In this document: positions 14,301-22,222 of the stretch, piece after piece
Layout of the letters: the number at the start of each line of letters is the position of its first letter
Numbering within the stretch: the first letter of the stretch is position 1
NCBI GenBank assembly: GCA_026874595.1
Contig: CM049306.1
Span: 47,800,019-47,864,018, forward strand
Source: Sipunculus nudus
Taxonomy: Eukaryota; Annelida; Sipuncula; Golfingiida; Sipunculidae
Direction: 5' to 3'
Length of the DNA: 64,000 nt
Made by a program: the position numbers and the translations under genes
Notes under the pieces: model-generated
Told to the model about the DNA's origin: nothing
What the model saw: the letters and a program-made list of their open reading frames with translations, nothing else
Database searches by the model: none

Positions 14301-17300
14301 TCAGTTTAAGACACATAAGCACACCAAATTTGATGACAATCCAACAAGCCTTGTCTGAGGAATCTGGCAATTTGTGTGTGTTTTGCAATATTTCTTGGGT
14401 GCTCAAGCGTACCCCAAAACTCTGAGCATATAGATCACAATAACCCAATTTCAGGATGTCAAGTTAGAAGATTCTGGGTCCAATGGTTATGATTTGTGCC
14501 CTACTTTGGTGTCATATTTTCAATTTTGGAGTTACTGCTAGGCCCCATAGCTCGGAGAATATGGGTAACAGAGACCTAATTAAAGGTTTCCTGGGAGGTT
14601 TTTCATGGACCTCCCTTGATGTCAAGTAAGAAGATTCCAGGTCCATTGGTTACAATTTGTGCCCTGTTAACAGACGACCACATCTTTAAAGGTCTAAAAA
14701 ATAGAGAGAAATGCGTAAAAATTAGAAGAAAAAAACAGGTGGCGCCACCAGTCTGCAAGAGCTGATGTAACACTCCATGATGAATATGCGTGCAAAGAAT
14801 CATGGTGATCAATGCATTAGTTGTCCAGATACTGGAGCTTTTGTATCAAATTTTTAGTTATTGCAGGGGTTACTTCTGAGCCCCTAAGCTCGGAGGATCT
14901 GGGTAACATAGACCGAAAATCAGGTTTATGGAGATTTTTATAGACCTCCGGGGATGTCAAGTTAAAAGATTCCAACTAGGTCCAATGGTTACAATTGGTG
15001 CCCTATTAACAGACGACAACATCTTTAAAGGTCTCAGAAAAAAAATAAAAATGCATAAAAATTCGAAAAGAAGTCCAGGTGAAGCACCAGTCTGCATGAA
15101 CTGATGAAACACTCCATAATGAATATGCATGCAAAAAAATCATGTCGATCAATGCACTAGTTGTTCAGATACAAGAGCTTTCGTATAAAATTTTTAGTTA
15201 TTCTGTAGGTACTTCTAAGCCCCATAGCTCGGACAATATTGGATAAAGACCTAATTTCAGATTTCCATGGAGACTTTTCATGGGCCTCCCTACATATCAA
15301 AATACAAGATTCTAGGTCCAGTCATTACGATTTGTGCCCTGTTAACAGATGACGACATCTTTAAAGGTTTCAAAACAGAGGTAAAAATTATTAAAAGATC
15401 TAAAAAATACAGGTGGCGCCACCAGTCTGCAGAAACTGTTGAAACATATCTTGATTGGACGACCGGACGGAAGACGGACAAAGAGTGATTGCTAAAGCTA
15501 AGATGACTTAAAGTCAGCTGGGCTAAAAACCAACAGGTAGGTGGCGCCACCTGTCTTATCTATGAAGGATCTCCTCTATGTGAAAACGATTGTAGGTGGC
15601 GCCACCAGGTTTGTCTTCAAGATGTTCGATTCGAAATCTCTGGTCAGTCTCGTGAATGAGAAATCTACCCAAAATGGATGAACATGCTTAATTTCAAGCT
15701 GAGACACCAAAAACCACTGAGAAAAAGTTCTTCAGTTTATTCTACAAAACGGAACAGAAGCTGTCCGGTCTACAACAAAGCTATCCAAATCGGATAAATA
15801 TACAAACTCTCCTGATATGAGCTATTTTTAATCAAAGTAAACATGCTATTTGAAGTATTTACCAAATGTTCGAGTACATCATTTTTATACTTCTTTGATT
15901 GTACATCAAATATTAAAATAAAGATTACTATTTTATTTGAATATATGTTATTCATCATTTTTTATTTCGATATAAATGTTAAGTTGACCATCCAACTTAA
16001 TTTGGTCCTGCTGAAATGCCGATAATATAACAAGGCAATGCATGGTTGGAGCATCAACAGTGCCATCTGTCGCCAATTGAGATCACCAACAATAAAATAT
16101 GCCATTATTTCACTATGCCTCACCTACGTGTATGTAATGGTCAGTTTGTGTTGTTTTGGAAAGATGTGAAAATGTGAATTTTTATCCATGATTTAGCACT
16201 AGCGGGTGTTGTATATTTTACTCATGCACCTCACAACATAGGTTATTTATATTCAAGAAGGGATTCAGGCAAAACAGGGAAGGAACAGAACAAATACTTA
16301 CACAACTGCTGGAAGTGCCAATGTTTTGGAAATATTCGACTCTTTCAAAATCACTGCATTTCCTTGCGTTTTCTATAAATTTTTCTCGGATTTTCCTTAT
16401 TGTAAAGATACAAAGAGCTGATCCTTGTTGTCCATTGAACACAGAGTACACCACATCTTCACAGTCTTCAACACCAAGACTGTCTGCCAGACGTTTTCCT
16501 GGCTTAGCTAAGATGGCCGAGGAGATGCTGGAGTAATAGGTTGACCCAGATTTACATTTGATAGGCATTTCAACAAATGACTGATATTCCTTGGCATCTT
16601 TGCAAATTTGGCCCATGTTTGACACTTTATATGCTTTATTCTGTTTAAGATAGAAAAAGTAGGCATAATTCCCAGAGTAGAAGCCTGACACATACTTAAT
16701 ATCATTTGAGATACTATTTTTAAAAGAAAGAGCACTGTATTTTTCTGTTAAACCATCATCAACACGGTAATAAAGCTGCAGAGGTCCATTGGTTAAGCTA
16801 CGGGAGCTCACAGCTGTTGTGGTCTTTTTAAGAATAGGATCTCTAGCACGTATAAAAGAGACCGCAACATATAGAACCTCCTCTGATGCACCTGGTCCGA
16901 GAAATGCTACTGTTGCAGGTTGTTCCGCAGAACTTGACACTTTTACATCACTTGTGGATTTAACAGACAAATCTGCTGGATTATGGAAGCTGCATGTCTG
17001 ACTACTACTGCAACTGATGATATATGATGGGTGTATTAGGCCAAAAAAAATTAAAGGTATGGTTCTCAGGCACCGCCCGCATCAATTTTAAACCCCCGCA
17101 TCAAAACTTTTTATTTTGATTTTCAATATAAATTTTCCAATTATGAGCTGCTGCCGCTCCGAAATTTCTTTCAAGAAGATAAAACCATACAATTTCCTTT
17201 GTTTTGTAGTGCTTTTACTTATTTAGCAAAATAAAACTGTTATTTTCTTGCTTTACCCTTATCATCTGACATTTTTATCGAAACATACCAAAAAATTTAA

Positions 17301-17646
17301 AATAAAAAAAGCGCCCGCCCGCATTGATTTCTGAAAAAAAGTGCCTGAGAACCATACCTTTTTTTTATTTTGGCCTTACTAGGATCTGATTGAATATACC
17401 AGTTCCCGTGGAAACATGAGTGACTTTTTCCAAACGTTCATTCAATTTAATTAGTTTATTTTCAGCTCCAATATATATATTCCCGCTTCTGTTGTCATAT
17501 GCCAGATGTTGAATATTTAGTTGTGCTTCATCGCCACTGTTTGCCCATGCTATATTTACTGAGCACGTTCCAGGTACCACCATCAGGAAAACCATCAGCA
17601 GACGACACGTGCATGGCGTCTCACGTGACAGGGTGTATAACGACAT
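2310..17646 (-). CDS. PLXN: Plexin (semaphorin receptor), 5' part of gene, 17 coding exons, partial
   Basis: Plexins are single-pass cell-surface receptors that bind semaphorins through an N-terminal sema domain and signal through a cytoplasmic Ras/Rap GAP domain in axon guidance and cell adhesion. Chaining 17 minus-strand exons by splice site and phase gives about 1023 residues: signal peptide (1-30), sema (about 35-440), PSI1 (about 445-490), a linker IPT-like region, PSI2 (about 603-645), PSI3 (about 753-809), IPT1 (810-891), IPT2 (892-980) and the start of IPT3. Diagnostic stretches are CGWCSLENKCSLKEEC, KCSVHKSCAPC, QEGSP and GGTLVTIEG. The exon phases agree at every junction. The rest of IPT3, later IPT, transmembrane and GAP regions must lie left of the window. 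I cannot tell class A from class B. The sema exon is interrupted by a MITE at 17039-17375. Confidence 0.93.
2802..2975 (-). CDS. PLXN: Plexin exon 16: end of IPT2 and start of IPT3
   Basis: Acceptor CTATCTTCCAG, donor AAAGG|GTAAGT, 174 nt, phase 2 to 2. Residues ITDVALQCRTRNVS and VFSFTDDPVVIGITPLKFF give the LQCRT..F.F.DDP transition seen between plexin IPT domains. Confidence 0.88.
3399..3547 (-). CDS. PLXN: Plexin exon 15: second IPT/TIG domain
   Basis: Acceptor TTTGTTGCAG, donor AACAC|GTAGGT, 149 nt, phase 0 to 2. DPQILFIHPTKGPTSGGTLI continues NVNGTGLNTGS and YVGDVRCDI, an IPT start. Confidence 0.92.
3994..4090 (-). CDS. PLXN: Plexin exon 14: end of IPT1
   Basis: Acceptor TTAATTTCAG, donor AAT|GTAAGT, 97 nt, phase 2 to 0. 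RIVCRVPPSRPTIGVVQVTI followed by NFMYN is the conserved C-terminal half of an IPT fold (IVC..P..V.V..F.Y). Confidence 0.92.
4342..4490 (-). CDS. PLXN: Plexin exon 13: first IPT/TIG domain
   Basis: Acceptor TTGTTTCCAG, donor AAG|GTTGGT, 149 nt, phase 0 to 2. PTSAPREGGTLVTIEGRNLG is a textbook IPT start (P..G..GGT..TI.G.NLG), followed by VTVAGQQCDV. Confidence 0.93.
4961..5136 (-). CDS. PLXN: Plexin exon 12: third PSI domain
   Basis: Acceptor CCTTTACAG, donor AAG|GTGAGA, 176 nt, phase 1 to 0. Encodes LFKCVIKGPDCSQC, YKCRYCG and CWTTG..SCPKHIVYK, the plexin PSI3 with eight cysteines. The usual CGWC is CRYCGH here. Confidence 0.92.
5429..5522 (-). CDS. PLXN: Plexin exon 11: strand with LVWN motif
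   Basis: Acceptor TTCTCACAG, donor GAAG|GTTTGT, 94 nt, phase 0 to 1. ENIAEKRLSLKLVWNTNHQVDD corresponds to the plexin LSVVWNGNF..DNP segment before PSI3. Confidence 0.88.
5705..5812 (-). CDS. PLXN: Plexin exon 10: second linker, GYQC segment
   Basis: Acceptor TGCTTACAG, donor AAG|GTGAGC, 108 nt, phase 0 to 0. GMAGYQCQLW and INSNELECQSNK match the GYEC..LQCQ cysteine pair of plexins. Confidence 0.9.
6295..6417 (-). CDS. PLXN: Plexin exon 9: start of second linker (CPQI segment)
   Basis: Acceptor TTACTTTCAG, donor AAG|GTACAG, 123 nt, phase 0 to 0. YCPQITQTQSPIIVPADYEY matches the plexin CPQI..VPVG segment that follows PSI2. Confidence 0.9.
6818..6941 (-). CDS. PLXN: Plexin exon 8: second PSI domain
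   Basis: Acceptor TATGTTTCAG, donor CAG|GTATGT, 124 nt, phase 2 to 0. Encodes SCAPCADSAWRCDWCIYSNRC, then DSAAQC, the short plexin PSI2 pattern. Confidence 0.93.
8027..8123 (-). CDS. PLXN: Plexin exon 7: linker strand ending KCSVHK
   Basis: Acceptor TATCTTTCAG, donor AAAG|GTAGTT, 97 nt, phase 1 to 2. The peptide AIEILVKLENTDTG..VNMYKCSVHK corresponds to the plexin block that ends FYNCSVHQ before PSI2. Confidence 0.9.
8620..8776 (-). CDS. PLXN: Plexin exon 6: Ig-like/IPT linker between PSI1 and PSI2
   Basis: Acceptor CATTTTTCAG, donor AAAG|GTAATT, 157 nt, phase 0 to 1. Encodes LEVLLDIIPEMKYGGLYQCSFG and NTLKCKVPPADKLPP, the plexin beta-sandwich with its paired cysteines. Confidence 0.88.
9135..9261 (-). 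CDS. PLXN: Plexin exon 5: end of PSI1 and start of linker
   Basis: Acceptor TTTGTTGCAG; one base completes a Lys codon from exon 4, giving LENKCSLKEEC. Donor CAT|GTAATT, 127 nt, ending phase 0 after LEKDTH. A later GT at ACT|GTAATT is possible, but the first joins best to exon 6. Confidence 0.85.
9262..10980. other. Plexin intron 4, left part, no feature seen
   Basis: AT-rich sequence between exon 5 and the small MITE at 10981. Short open frames on both strands lack family resemblance and splice support. Confidence 0.4.
10981..11157. mobile_element. Small MITE (family G) copy 1
   Basis: The ends CGGAAGCGGATCCAGG and the reverse complement CAGGGCCGGATCCAGG form 16-bp inverted repeats. Flanks are GTGAC and ATGAC, compatible with a 5-bp target duplication with one change. 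The interior holds G-rich and C-rich tracts and a GTCATTAG..GTTGGACCCC block shared with the copies near 30.0 and 30.8 kb. It lies in plexin intron 4. Confidence 0.7.
11233..11333 (-). CDS. PLXN: Plexin exon 4: first PSI domain
   Basis: Acceptor TTTTTCCAG, donor AA|GTAAAT, 101 nt, phase 0 to 2. Encodes VYRIPVQKCSEFTSC, then DSC and ANDPYCGWCSLEN, the standard plexin PSI1 signature (C..C..C..DPYCGWC). Confidence 0.93.
11711..11839 (-). CDS. PLXN: Plexin exon 3: last sema strands with QEGSP motif
   Basis: Acceptor TATTTTAG, donor AAA|GTAAGA, 129 nt, phase 0 to 0. The peptide contains TTYSSIVIQEGSPINSDM and SHVYLTSKNK, matching the conserved plexin stretch in which a Gln/Asp-Glu-Gly-Ser-Pro motif precedes the final strand leading into the first PSI domain. 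Confidence 0.9.
12650..13120 (+). repeat. Diverged tandem array, period about 144 bp
   Basis: The block GTTGAAACAA..TATCAAAT recurs at about 12684, 12829 and 12972. Units are strongly diverged. It lies in the intron between plexin exons 2 and 3. Confidence 0.5.
13186..13371 (-). CDS. PLXN: Plexin exon 2: C-terminal sema blade
   Basis: Acceptor TTTGTAG at 13372-13373, then DNLQGLNDFC and LTVSTVRDETVAFVGTSMGHLKK, the typical end of a plexin sema domain. 186 nt, phase 0 to 0. The best donor is AAAAAG|GCAAGT, a GC donor. Joining there gives GHLKK-VILEDSRRG, the expected plexin order. A GT donor 10 codons later (TTG|GTACAA) is a weaker alternative that would insert ASVRMSKL-type residues. Confidence 0.85.
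14440..15500 (+). repeat. 338-bp satellite (family A), copy 2, inside plexin intron 1
   Basis: The palindrome-linked block ..CCACCAGTCTGCA recurs at about 14749, 15086 and 15421 (336-337 bp). Units contain GTTAACAGA(T)GACGAC, CATCTTTAAAGGT and CCCCATAGCTCGGA. It ends with GACGGACAAAGAGTGATTGCT at about 15473, like copy 1. Confidence 0.85.
15539..15607. repeat. Two extra AGGTGGCGCCACC palindromes
   Basis: AGGTGGCGCCACCT at 15539-15552 and AGGTGGCGCCACCA at 15594-15607, just outside family A copy 2, 55 bp apart. Same core as in families A and B. Confidence 0.8.
15608..16301. other. Plexin intron 1, 5' part, no feature seen
   Basis: AT-rich; no motif or repeat recognised between the palindromes and exon 1. 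Confidence 0.4.
16302..17038 (-). CDS. PLXN: Plexin exon 1, 3' segment: central sema domain
   Basis: After the MITE the frame resumes as IHPSYIISCSSSQTCSFHN, which matches the plexin sema pattern of a beta strand followed by Cys-X-Ser..Cys. It continues with ATVAFLGPG, SSRSL, YVSGFYSGNYAYFFYL, FVEMPIKC, LAKPGKRLADSLGV, DVVYSVFNGQQGSALCIF and IREKFIENARKC, all hallmarks of plexin sema domains. The donor is TGT|GTAAGT after Cys, phase 0. Without the MITE and one TSD copy, the coding part of exon 1 is 1005 nt (335 codons), similar to the single large sema exon of other plexins. Confidence 0.92.
17036..17378. mobile_element. 337-bp MITE with TTA target duplication inserted in the plexin sema exon
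   Basis: The element proper is 17039-17375. Its ends are inverted repeats of about 35 bp, starting GGCCAAAA and containing the shared block AAAGGTATGGTTCTCAGGCAC. TTA stands immediately outside both ends (17036-17038, 17376-17378). A 3-bp TWA duplication and a GG-starting TIR are typical of PIF/Harbinger transposons, so I assign it there by inference. It carries no transposase frame, so it is non-autonomous. Deleting the element plus one TTA joins the flanks in frame. Confidence 0.88.
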
Positions 17647-17707
17647 GCTGTACGTCCTTGATAATCCAAACGACTGATTATTCAATTCTGTCTCTTTCCA
17701 GAAGGGT
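17376..17707 (-). CDS. PLXN: Plexin exon 1, 5' segment: 5' UTR, signal peptide and start of sema domain
   Basis: The acceptor is a pyrimidine-rich tract ending AG, so the exon begins at 17707. The first in-frame ATG is at 17646-17644 and starts MSLYTLSRETPCTCRL. A hydrophobic core LLMVFLMVVPGTC follows, a good signal peptide. Then come sema blade-1 features NIYIGAENKLIKLN and the segment FNQILV. The frame is open upstream of the ATG as far as the acceptor but has no other Met in the exon. On the genomic strand the frame runs into the inserted MITE, where it meets a stop after four residues (VRPK). Confidence 0.85.
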
Positions 17708-17809
17708 CTTAAAATAGTAAAAAACAGAGTTTTAATTTCACATATATCAGAGTAACAAATATAGACAGAGTTACTAATATAAACTTTAATATTTATCATC
17801 TTTCTCATT

Positions 17810-17860
<51 letters not shown>
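17810..17860. repeat. C-run plus (CT)n/(CA)n microsatellite
   Basis: About ten C followed by about fifteen CT and a short CA tract, just upstream of plexin exon 1. Read on the minus strand it gives an RERERER open frame that is a repeat artefact. Confidence 0.9.
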
Positions 17861-18561
17861 AAGTGAACCATGTGACAAAAATATCTTGCAGCGTAAGAAA
17901 TATTATACCATGTATATACAGATGAATAAATACGTATCTCATTAAGGCTACAGACTTGACTTTTGGTCTAAATAACTGAGTTTTTTACATGTTGCTGCAC
18001 CCATGATTCAAGAGTGAAGATTTAAATAAACCAGAAATCTGCATTTTTATTAATGCAAGCCCCCGCCATTCATTTATTCGGCCTATATTCCCAGTTTCAT
18101 TCGTGCAAAAGGGATTGTAGATCTGTGACTATTCTTAGATGACGTTCTCAGCTGTATCCGGATCACGTGTTGGATCCACGTCAAAGTCTAATCGGTTCTT
18201 CATTGGTTATTCCAAAAATGCCCTGAATCTTTCATCCGATTCCGTTCATGACTGCATGATTCGTGTTGTGAACACAAACATAAACACTAACACACAAAAA
18301 CACGAACGGGAATGAACGCATACCCTCCTGGCGGAAGCAATAATCGCATTAATTTGTGTTTGTTTTTCTAATTCATAATTTTTGTTCACATTTCATAAAC
18401 ACTGAGCGCATGTACGTGTACCTTTTATGACCATTTATCAATCCATCACACTTTCAAGTATCTATAATTTTTCCAGGTAAAATGGCCTAATTTAGGACTA
18501 ATTTAAGGTAGTATAAATTTAGGATACAAAATTGGCTGCTTTCAGGCACACGGAAACGTGG

Positions 18562-18562
18562 G

Positions 18563-18617
<55 letters not shown>
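18562..18617. repeat. (AC)n(AT)n microsatellite
   Basis: About eleven AC followed by about sixteen AT. Confidence 0.9.
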
Positions 18618-18619
<2 letters not shown>

Positions 18620-18779
18620 TTAAAGGCAGTGGAACCACTAAATATTTTAAGTGTTCTCTTGAAACAAGGCGGGGTTGTATGGTGAGTTCTTTGTTATTTT
18701 CCTAATTTATAAATGAATTTTATCATCTTTTGAATACTTCAAACTGTCAGGGAATGTATATAAATGAAAATATACCAAA

Positions 18780-19674
18780 TTTAATTATGTTAATGTTTGC
18801 TGGACCAAAACTCTACAGCAAAACTCAACAGCAACAAGTGATGCAAGCTAATAAAGCAGTCTGTGTCATCAAAAGTTAAAGCAAAGGTGTCATTATATAA
18901 AAGTGAAACAGCTTTTCTATTTATATGATAACATGGTGGTACCAATTTTATTATATGGTTGTGAACTGTAGGGTTACACCACGGTTGAATTCATAAAGAG
19001 GGTACAGATTAAATTCTGTAAATTTGTTTTAAAAGTTGGGTCAAATACTCCTAACGTAACAGTTTTAGGTGAATGTGGTCGATTTCCTTTATTTATAAAA
19101 TTCTCCATCCGATGTTTAAAGTATTGGGTTAAGCTTTTGTATATGGTTGATAAGCGGTTTCCAAAACACATATATAATATTTTTTACCAGTTAGATGACA
19201 GAGGGAAAACAAGTTGGGTCACACATGTAAGATCATTGTTATTTCAAGCTGGTTTTGGATATATTTGGATGGCTAGAGATATGTGTCACAAATAAAGGTT
19301 ATAGAACTGCTTTCGCAAAATTTAGATGTGTAAATCATACATTGGCAGTAGAAAATGGTCGACATAAAGGTATCCCGAGAGAAGAGAGAATATGTATATT
19401 TTGTTTAAAAATGGATATAATATAATTGAGGATGAAACTCATTTTCTATTGGAATGTTCTTTATATACTGATCTGCGGAACAAATATATACCAAAGAAAT
19501 TCCATGAACCAAATGAATATATTTCAAGTTGATACTGAATTTTGATAACCTATTCCAGATAACAAATTTAGCAGCTTACATGAAATTTTTCTAGAAATAT
19601 TAAAACTGTAAATATTTTAAAGTAACAAATATGAACCCTTACCCTGATTCAATCCATTCAGCAATAGTCAATAG

Positions 19675-19720
<46 letters not shown>

Positions 19721-20245
19721 TTTGTAGATGTATATTGCTTGACTATAGGTTAATATATGAAGGTTAATATAGGAAAGTATAGTTATATTTTTAAAAAAAT
19801 GAGACATATTAGAAATATAATGTCTTTCATGTATATGTATATATTTTAGTTGTGTAAGTGCTTGAATTTGGTATTGGAAATTATCTTTTAATGCATGTAA
19901 AATTAAAGTTAAGGATGTCTATTGATTATAGATTATCATTTTAATAGTTATCACTATTATTATTACTATTACTATTATTCTTATTTATTTGCAAACAGGT
20001 TATTTTATCACTTCTTGTTCCATACTTAGTTTTAAGATACAATGTTACTTGGTTTTATGTTTATTTATTATTATTATTCTTTGTTTGTTTGTTGTTTGTT
20101 TGATTGTTTGTTTACGATTTAAATTAATTATAACTATGAACTCTCCATTTTTGCTTGTATAATAAGACTTGTAAATGTTTATTGTATTGTAGGAACTATG
20201 GGCCTGTGGCCTTTATTTCCAGAATAAACTTTCTTCTTCTTCTAT
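18780..20245 (+). mobile_element. Degenerate LINE, 3' end of reverse-transcriptase ORF plus 3' UTR
   Basis: Plus-strand frames, broken by stops and shifts, read PILLYGCE-like, then EFIKRVQIKFCKFVLKVG, GRFPLFIKFSIRCLKYWVKLLY and TPNVTVLGE. Further on come PREERICIFC and ETHFLLECSLYTDLRNKYIP. This is the C-terminal region typical of invertebrate non-LTR retrotransposon ORF2, with its zinc-knuckle-like ICxxC..HFLLxC. A tail reading GGCCTTTATTTCC..AATAAACTTTCTTCTTCTTC at about 20208-20240 looks like the 3' end. An (AT)n tract interrupts it near 19677-19718. 5'-truncated and dead. Confidence 0.8.
19677..19718. repeat. (AT)n microsatellite
   Basis: About 21 AT units within the LINE remnant. Confidence 0.9.
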
Positions 20246-20626
20246 ATATATAAATATATATATACATGCGATCTCGTGACGCATCTATGCACCATTGCCT
20301 ATATACCAACAAAAAAAAACCCGCTCTCTGAATTATATTGTCCTAACAGTCGTCATCAATGTCTGGTTGCCTGTGTATATTACGTGTCGAAACTCTAAAC
20401 TTAGATCTTGTGAATGTCAGCTTGTATACATATGGATCTCTGGGAGCAGAGGGGATGAGGATGAGGGGAGCAGAGTTTAGACATGTGTCTGTCAGGGTGG
20501 ATAATTTAAATAATTTTGATATTTTATTAAAGACACTAAGGATCGTGTTATATGACTCATGCATGGCCGTATGGAACGCCCTTTTGGTGTTGAAAAGATG
20601 TCCATATGTTCTTATATACCAATGAT

Positions 20627-20629
<3 letters not shown>

Positions 20630-20678
<49 letters not shown>
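20630..20678. repeat. (AT)n microsatellite
   Basis: About 24 TA units. The YIYIYI frame read through it is an artefact. Confidence 0.9.
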
Positions 20679-20682
<4 letters not shown>

Positions 20683-20919
20683 AAGAAAACACTTTCCGTA
20701 ATCGATATATATTTGAATAACAGATTCGTATACTGCAAAATTGTGATGCCGTATTCGATGGTGTCGTGCCTCAGAGGATAGTGACAGGGGCTGACAATCA
20801 AACAGACAAACACCAATGTCGACAAAATCGATTATGTATCGTACTTATATGGCTCCTTCAAAGAGAGACATAAAATATATAAGATTTACTAGAATCCACA
20901 CGAAGAACGTACGACTTAC

Positions 20920-21029
20920 CACCGCAACGCAGTCGGATCTTCAGCATTGTGTCAGTCATGTGATGTGTATAAGGAAGTTTAGCGAGACGTCCCATAAATG
21001 ACACAGTGTACTCTATACCTGTAATTATA
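20920..21029 (-). promoter_or_regulatory. Candidate minus-strand TATA box and first exon
   Basis: On the minus strand GCATATAATT (21022-21031) is followed about 30 nt later by ATGGGACGTCTCGC. A frame MGRLAKLPYTHHMTDTMLKI ends in RLRCG at a consensus donor G|GTAAGT (exon end 20920, phase 1). Joined to plexin exon 1 it would give a short upstream ORF that stops after about nine codons. It therefore fits a 5' UTR exon of plexin, or exon 1 of another gene whose next exon I cannot find. Confidence 0.35.
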
Positions 21030-21479
21030 TGCTAAAGGGGAAGTTAACAGAACGCGGTATTTGGGCTCAAAATTTATTTCGCTAATGTGAACAAATAGTG
21101 TAATTATAAACAAGGACGGACAGCAGACCCAAAGAAATATCACACAAACATATACGATTACACCAATTCATTGCTTGAAAAAAAAATAAAAAACAAAAAT
21201 ATATTATACATAATCACTTTATCCTGTTCGTGTAATGAACATAAAGGATGGGTTTGGAGGGCCGGCAAAACAAGGGCGTGGTCGTCGTGGACCCGAGTTG
21301 TACGATTAGGCCCCTGTGGGTGTTAGACACGGACGACGGCACAGTGAACGGAACGGTGTATGTGTTACTCACCCGCAAATAATAATTCTTAACACATTTA
21401 ATAAACACTTAATTTAAACTGAAATGAAAGAGGTAAACTTTATATCGTTATTACAGGGGTGTATGTGTGTTTGAGCCTG

Positions 21480-21640
21480 TTTGCGGATCTGGCCAATCTG
21501 CCGATGGGCTTGGCCAATATGAGGATCCGTTATTGGACTGCCCATCTGCAGATGGGCAGCCCAGTAACGGATTTGATACCATGCACTTTCAGGCCCATCT
21601 GAAGATGGGCTTGGCCCAATAACCGATTTTAGTTTTTGTC
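21480..21640. repeat. Palindrome cluster
   Basis: 21525-21572 is a 48-bp palindrome centred on CTGCAG with two mismatched pairs. Flanking copies of GGCCAAT, GATGGGCTTGGCC and CCATCTGAAGATGGGC repeat the same modules on both sides. Confidence 0.85.
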
Positions 21641-22065
21641 AGTAATCCGTTATTATTTTATTATCTTGATGTGTGTGTCACGAAGGCGCGGTGGGTGCAT
21701 TAATTTCCCAGTTGGAGAATATTCGATACCTGCAGAATCATTCTTCGAGAGCTGTATACGTCAAAACGAAAAACCTGGCTAAAACATGCAGTGCAGCTAC
21801 GCTACCACTACATGCGTCATCTGGTGAAAAAGAGTTCAACGTTCATAATGTGTAAAGATAAAGTAGTTTATATTAAGCAGATAAATTCTTTTTTGAAGCA
21901 GATTTCTTTTTATGTTAATTTTACGGTGACTGATTTAGGACACAGGACAATTTTGATCATGTTTTGGGGTCTCGACAATATCTCGCGATCTCGAGAAATT
22001 TTTTTAAATATAAACTTTATTTATTTAAAATGGATTGTACAACTAGTTATGATAAATAATACAAG

Positions 22066-22222
22066 GCACTCTCCATGGCTCGGATCTTGGCGCTCGGTAG
22101 CCGGTAAGGGTGGAGGAAACCGGAGTACCCGGAGAAAACCACCGACCTTGGACGGGCAACTACAACCCACTCTCATAGCCACGCCGGGAATCGAACCCGG
22201 GTTGCCAGCGGGAAGGCCACTG
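22066..22222 (-). mobile_element. tRNA-related SINE, 5'-truncated
   Basis: On the minus strand a perfect tRNA B box GGTTCGATTCC (22197-22187) follows TGGCAACCCGG. After it comes a body including CGGTGGTTTTCTCCGG and TACTCCGGTTTCCTCC, a sequence widely dispersed in marine invertebrate genomes. No convincing A box is left upstream, so the 5' end is missing or decayed. Confidence 0.65.

Noticed and set aside
17707-17871. N-terminal extension of the plexin frame with RERERERERER
   Set aside because: It is the minus-strand reading of a (CT)n microsatellite upstream of a clear splice acceptor at 17708, so intronic or untranslated.
20343-20825. 160-codon minus-strand open frame
   Set aside because: A large part is YIYIYI from an (AT)n tract; no motif or splice support.
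20920-21000. MLKIRLRCGG as exon 1 of a mitochondrial ribosomal protein S16-like gene
   Set aside because: The resemblance is only a few residues and I found no following exon with the S16 core (NRPF-like) between here and plexin.
22181-22205. A functional tRNA gene
   Set aside because: Only the B box and adjacent stem are present; there is no complete cloverleaf or A box, so it is a SINE fragment.
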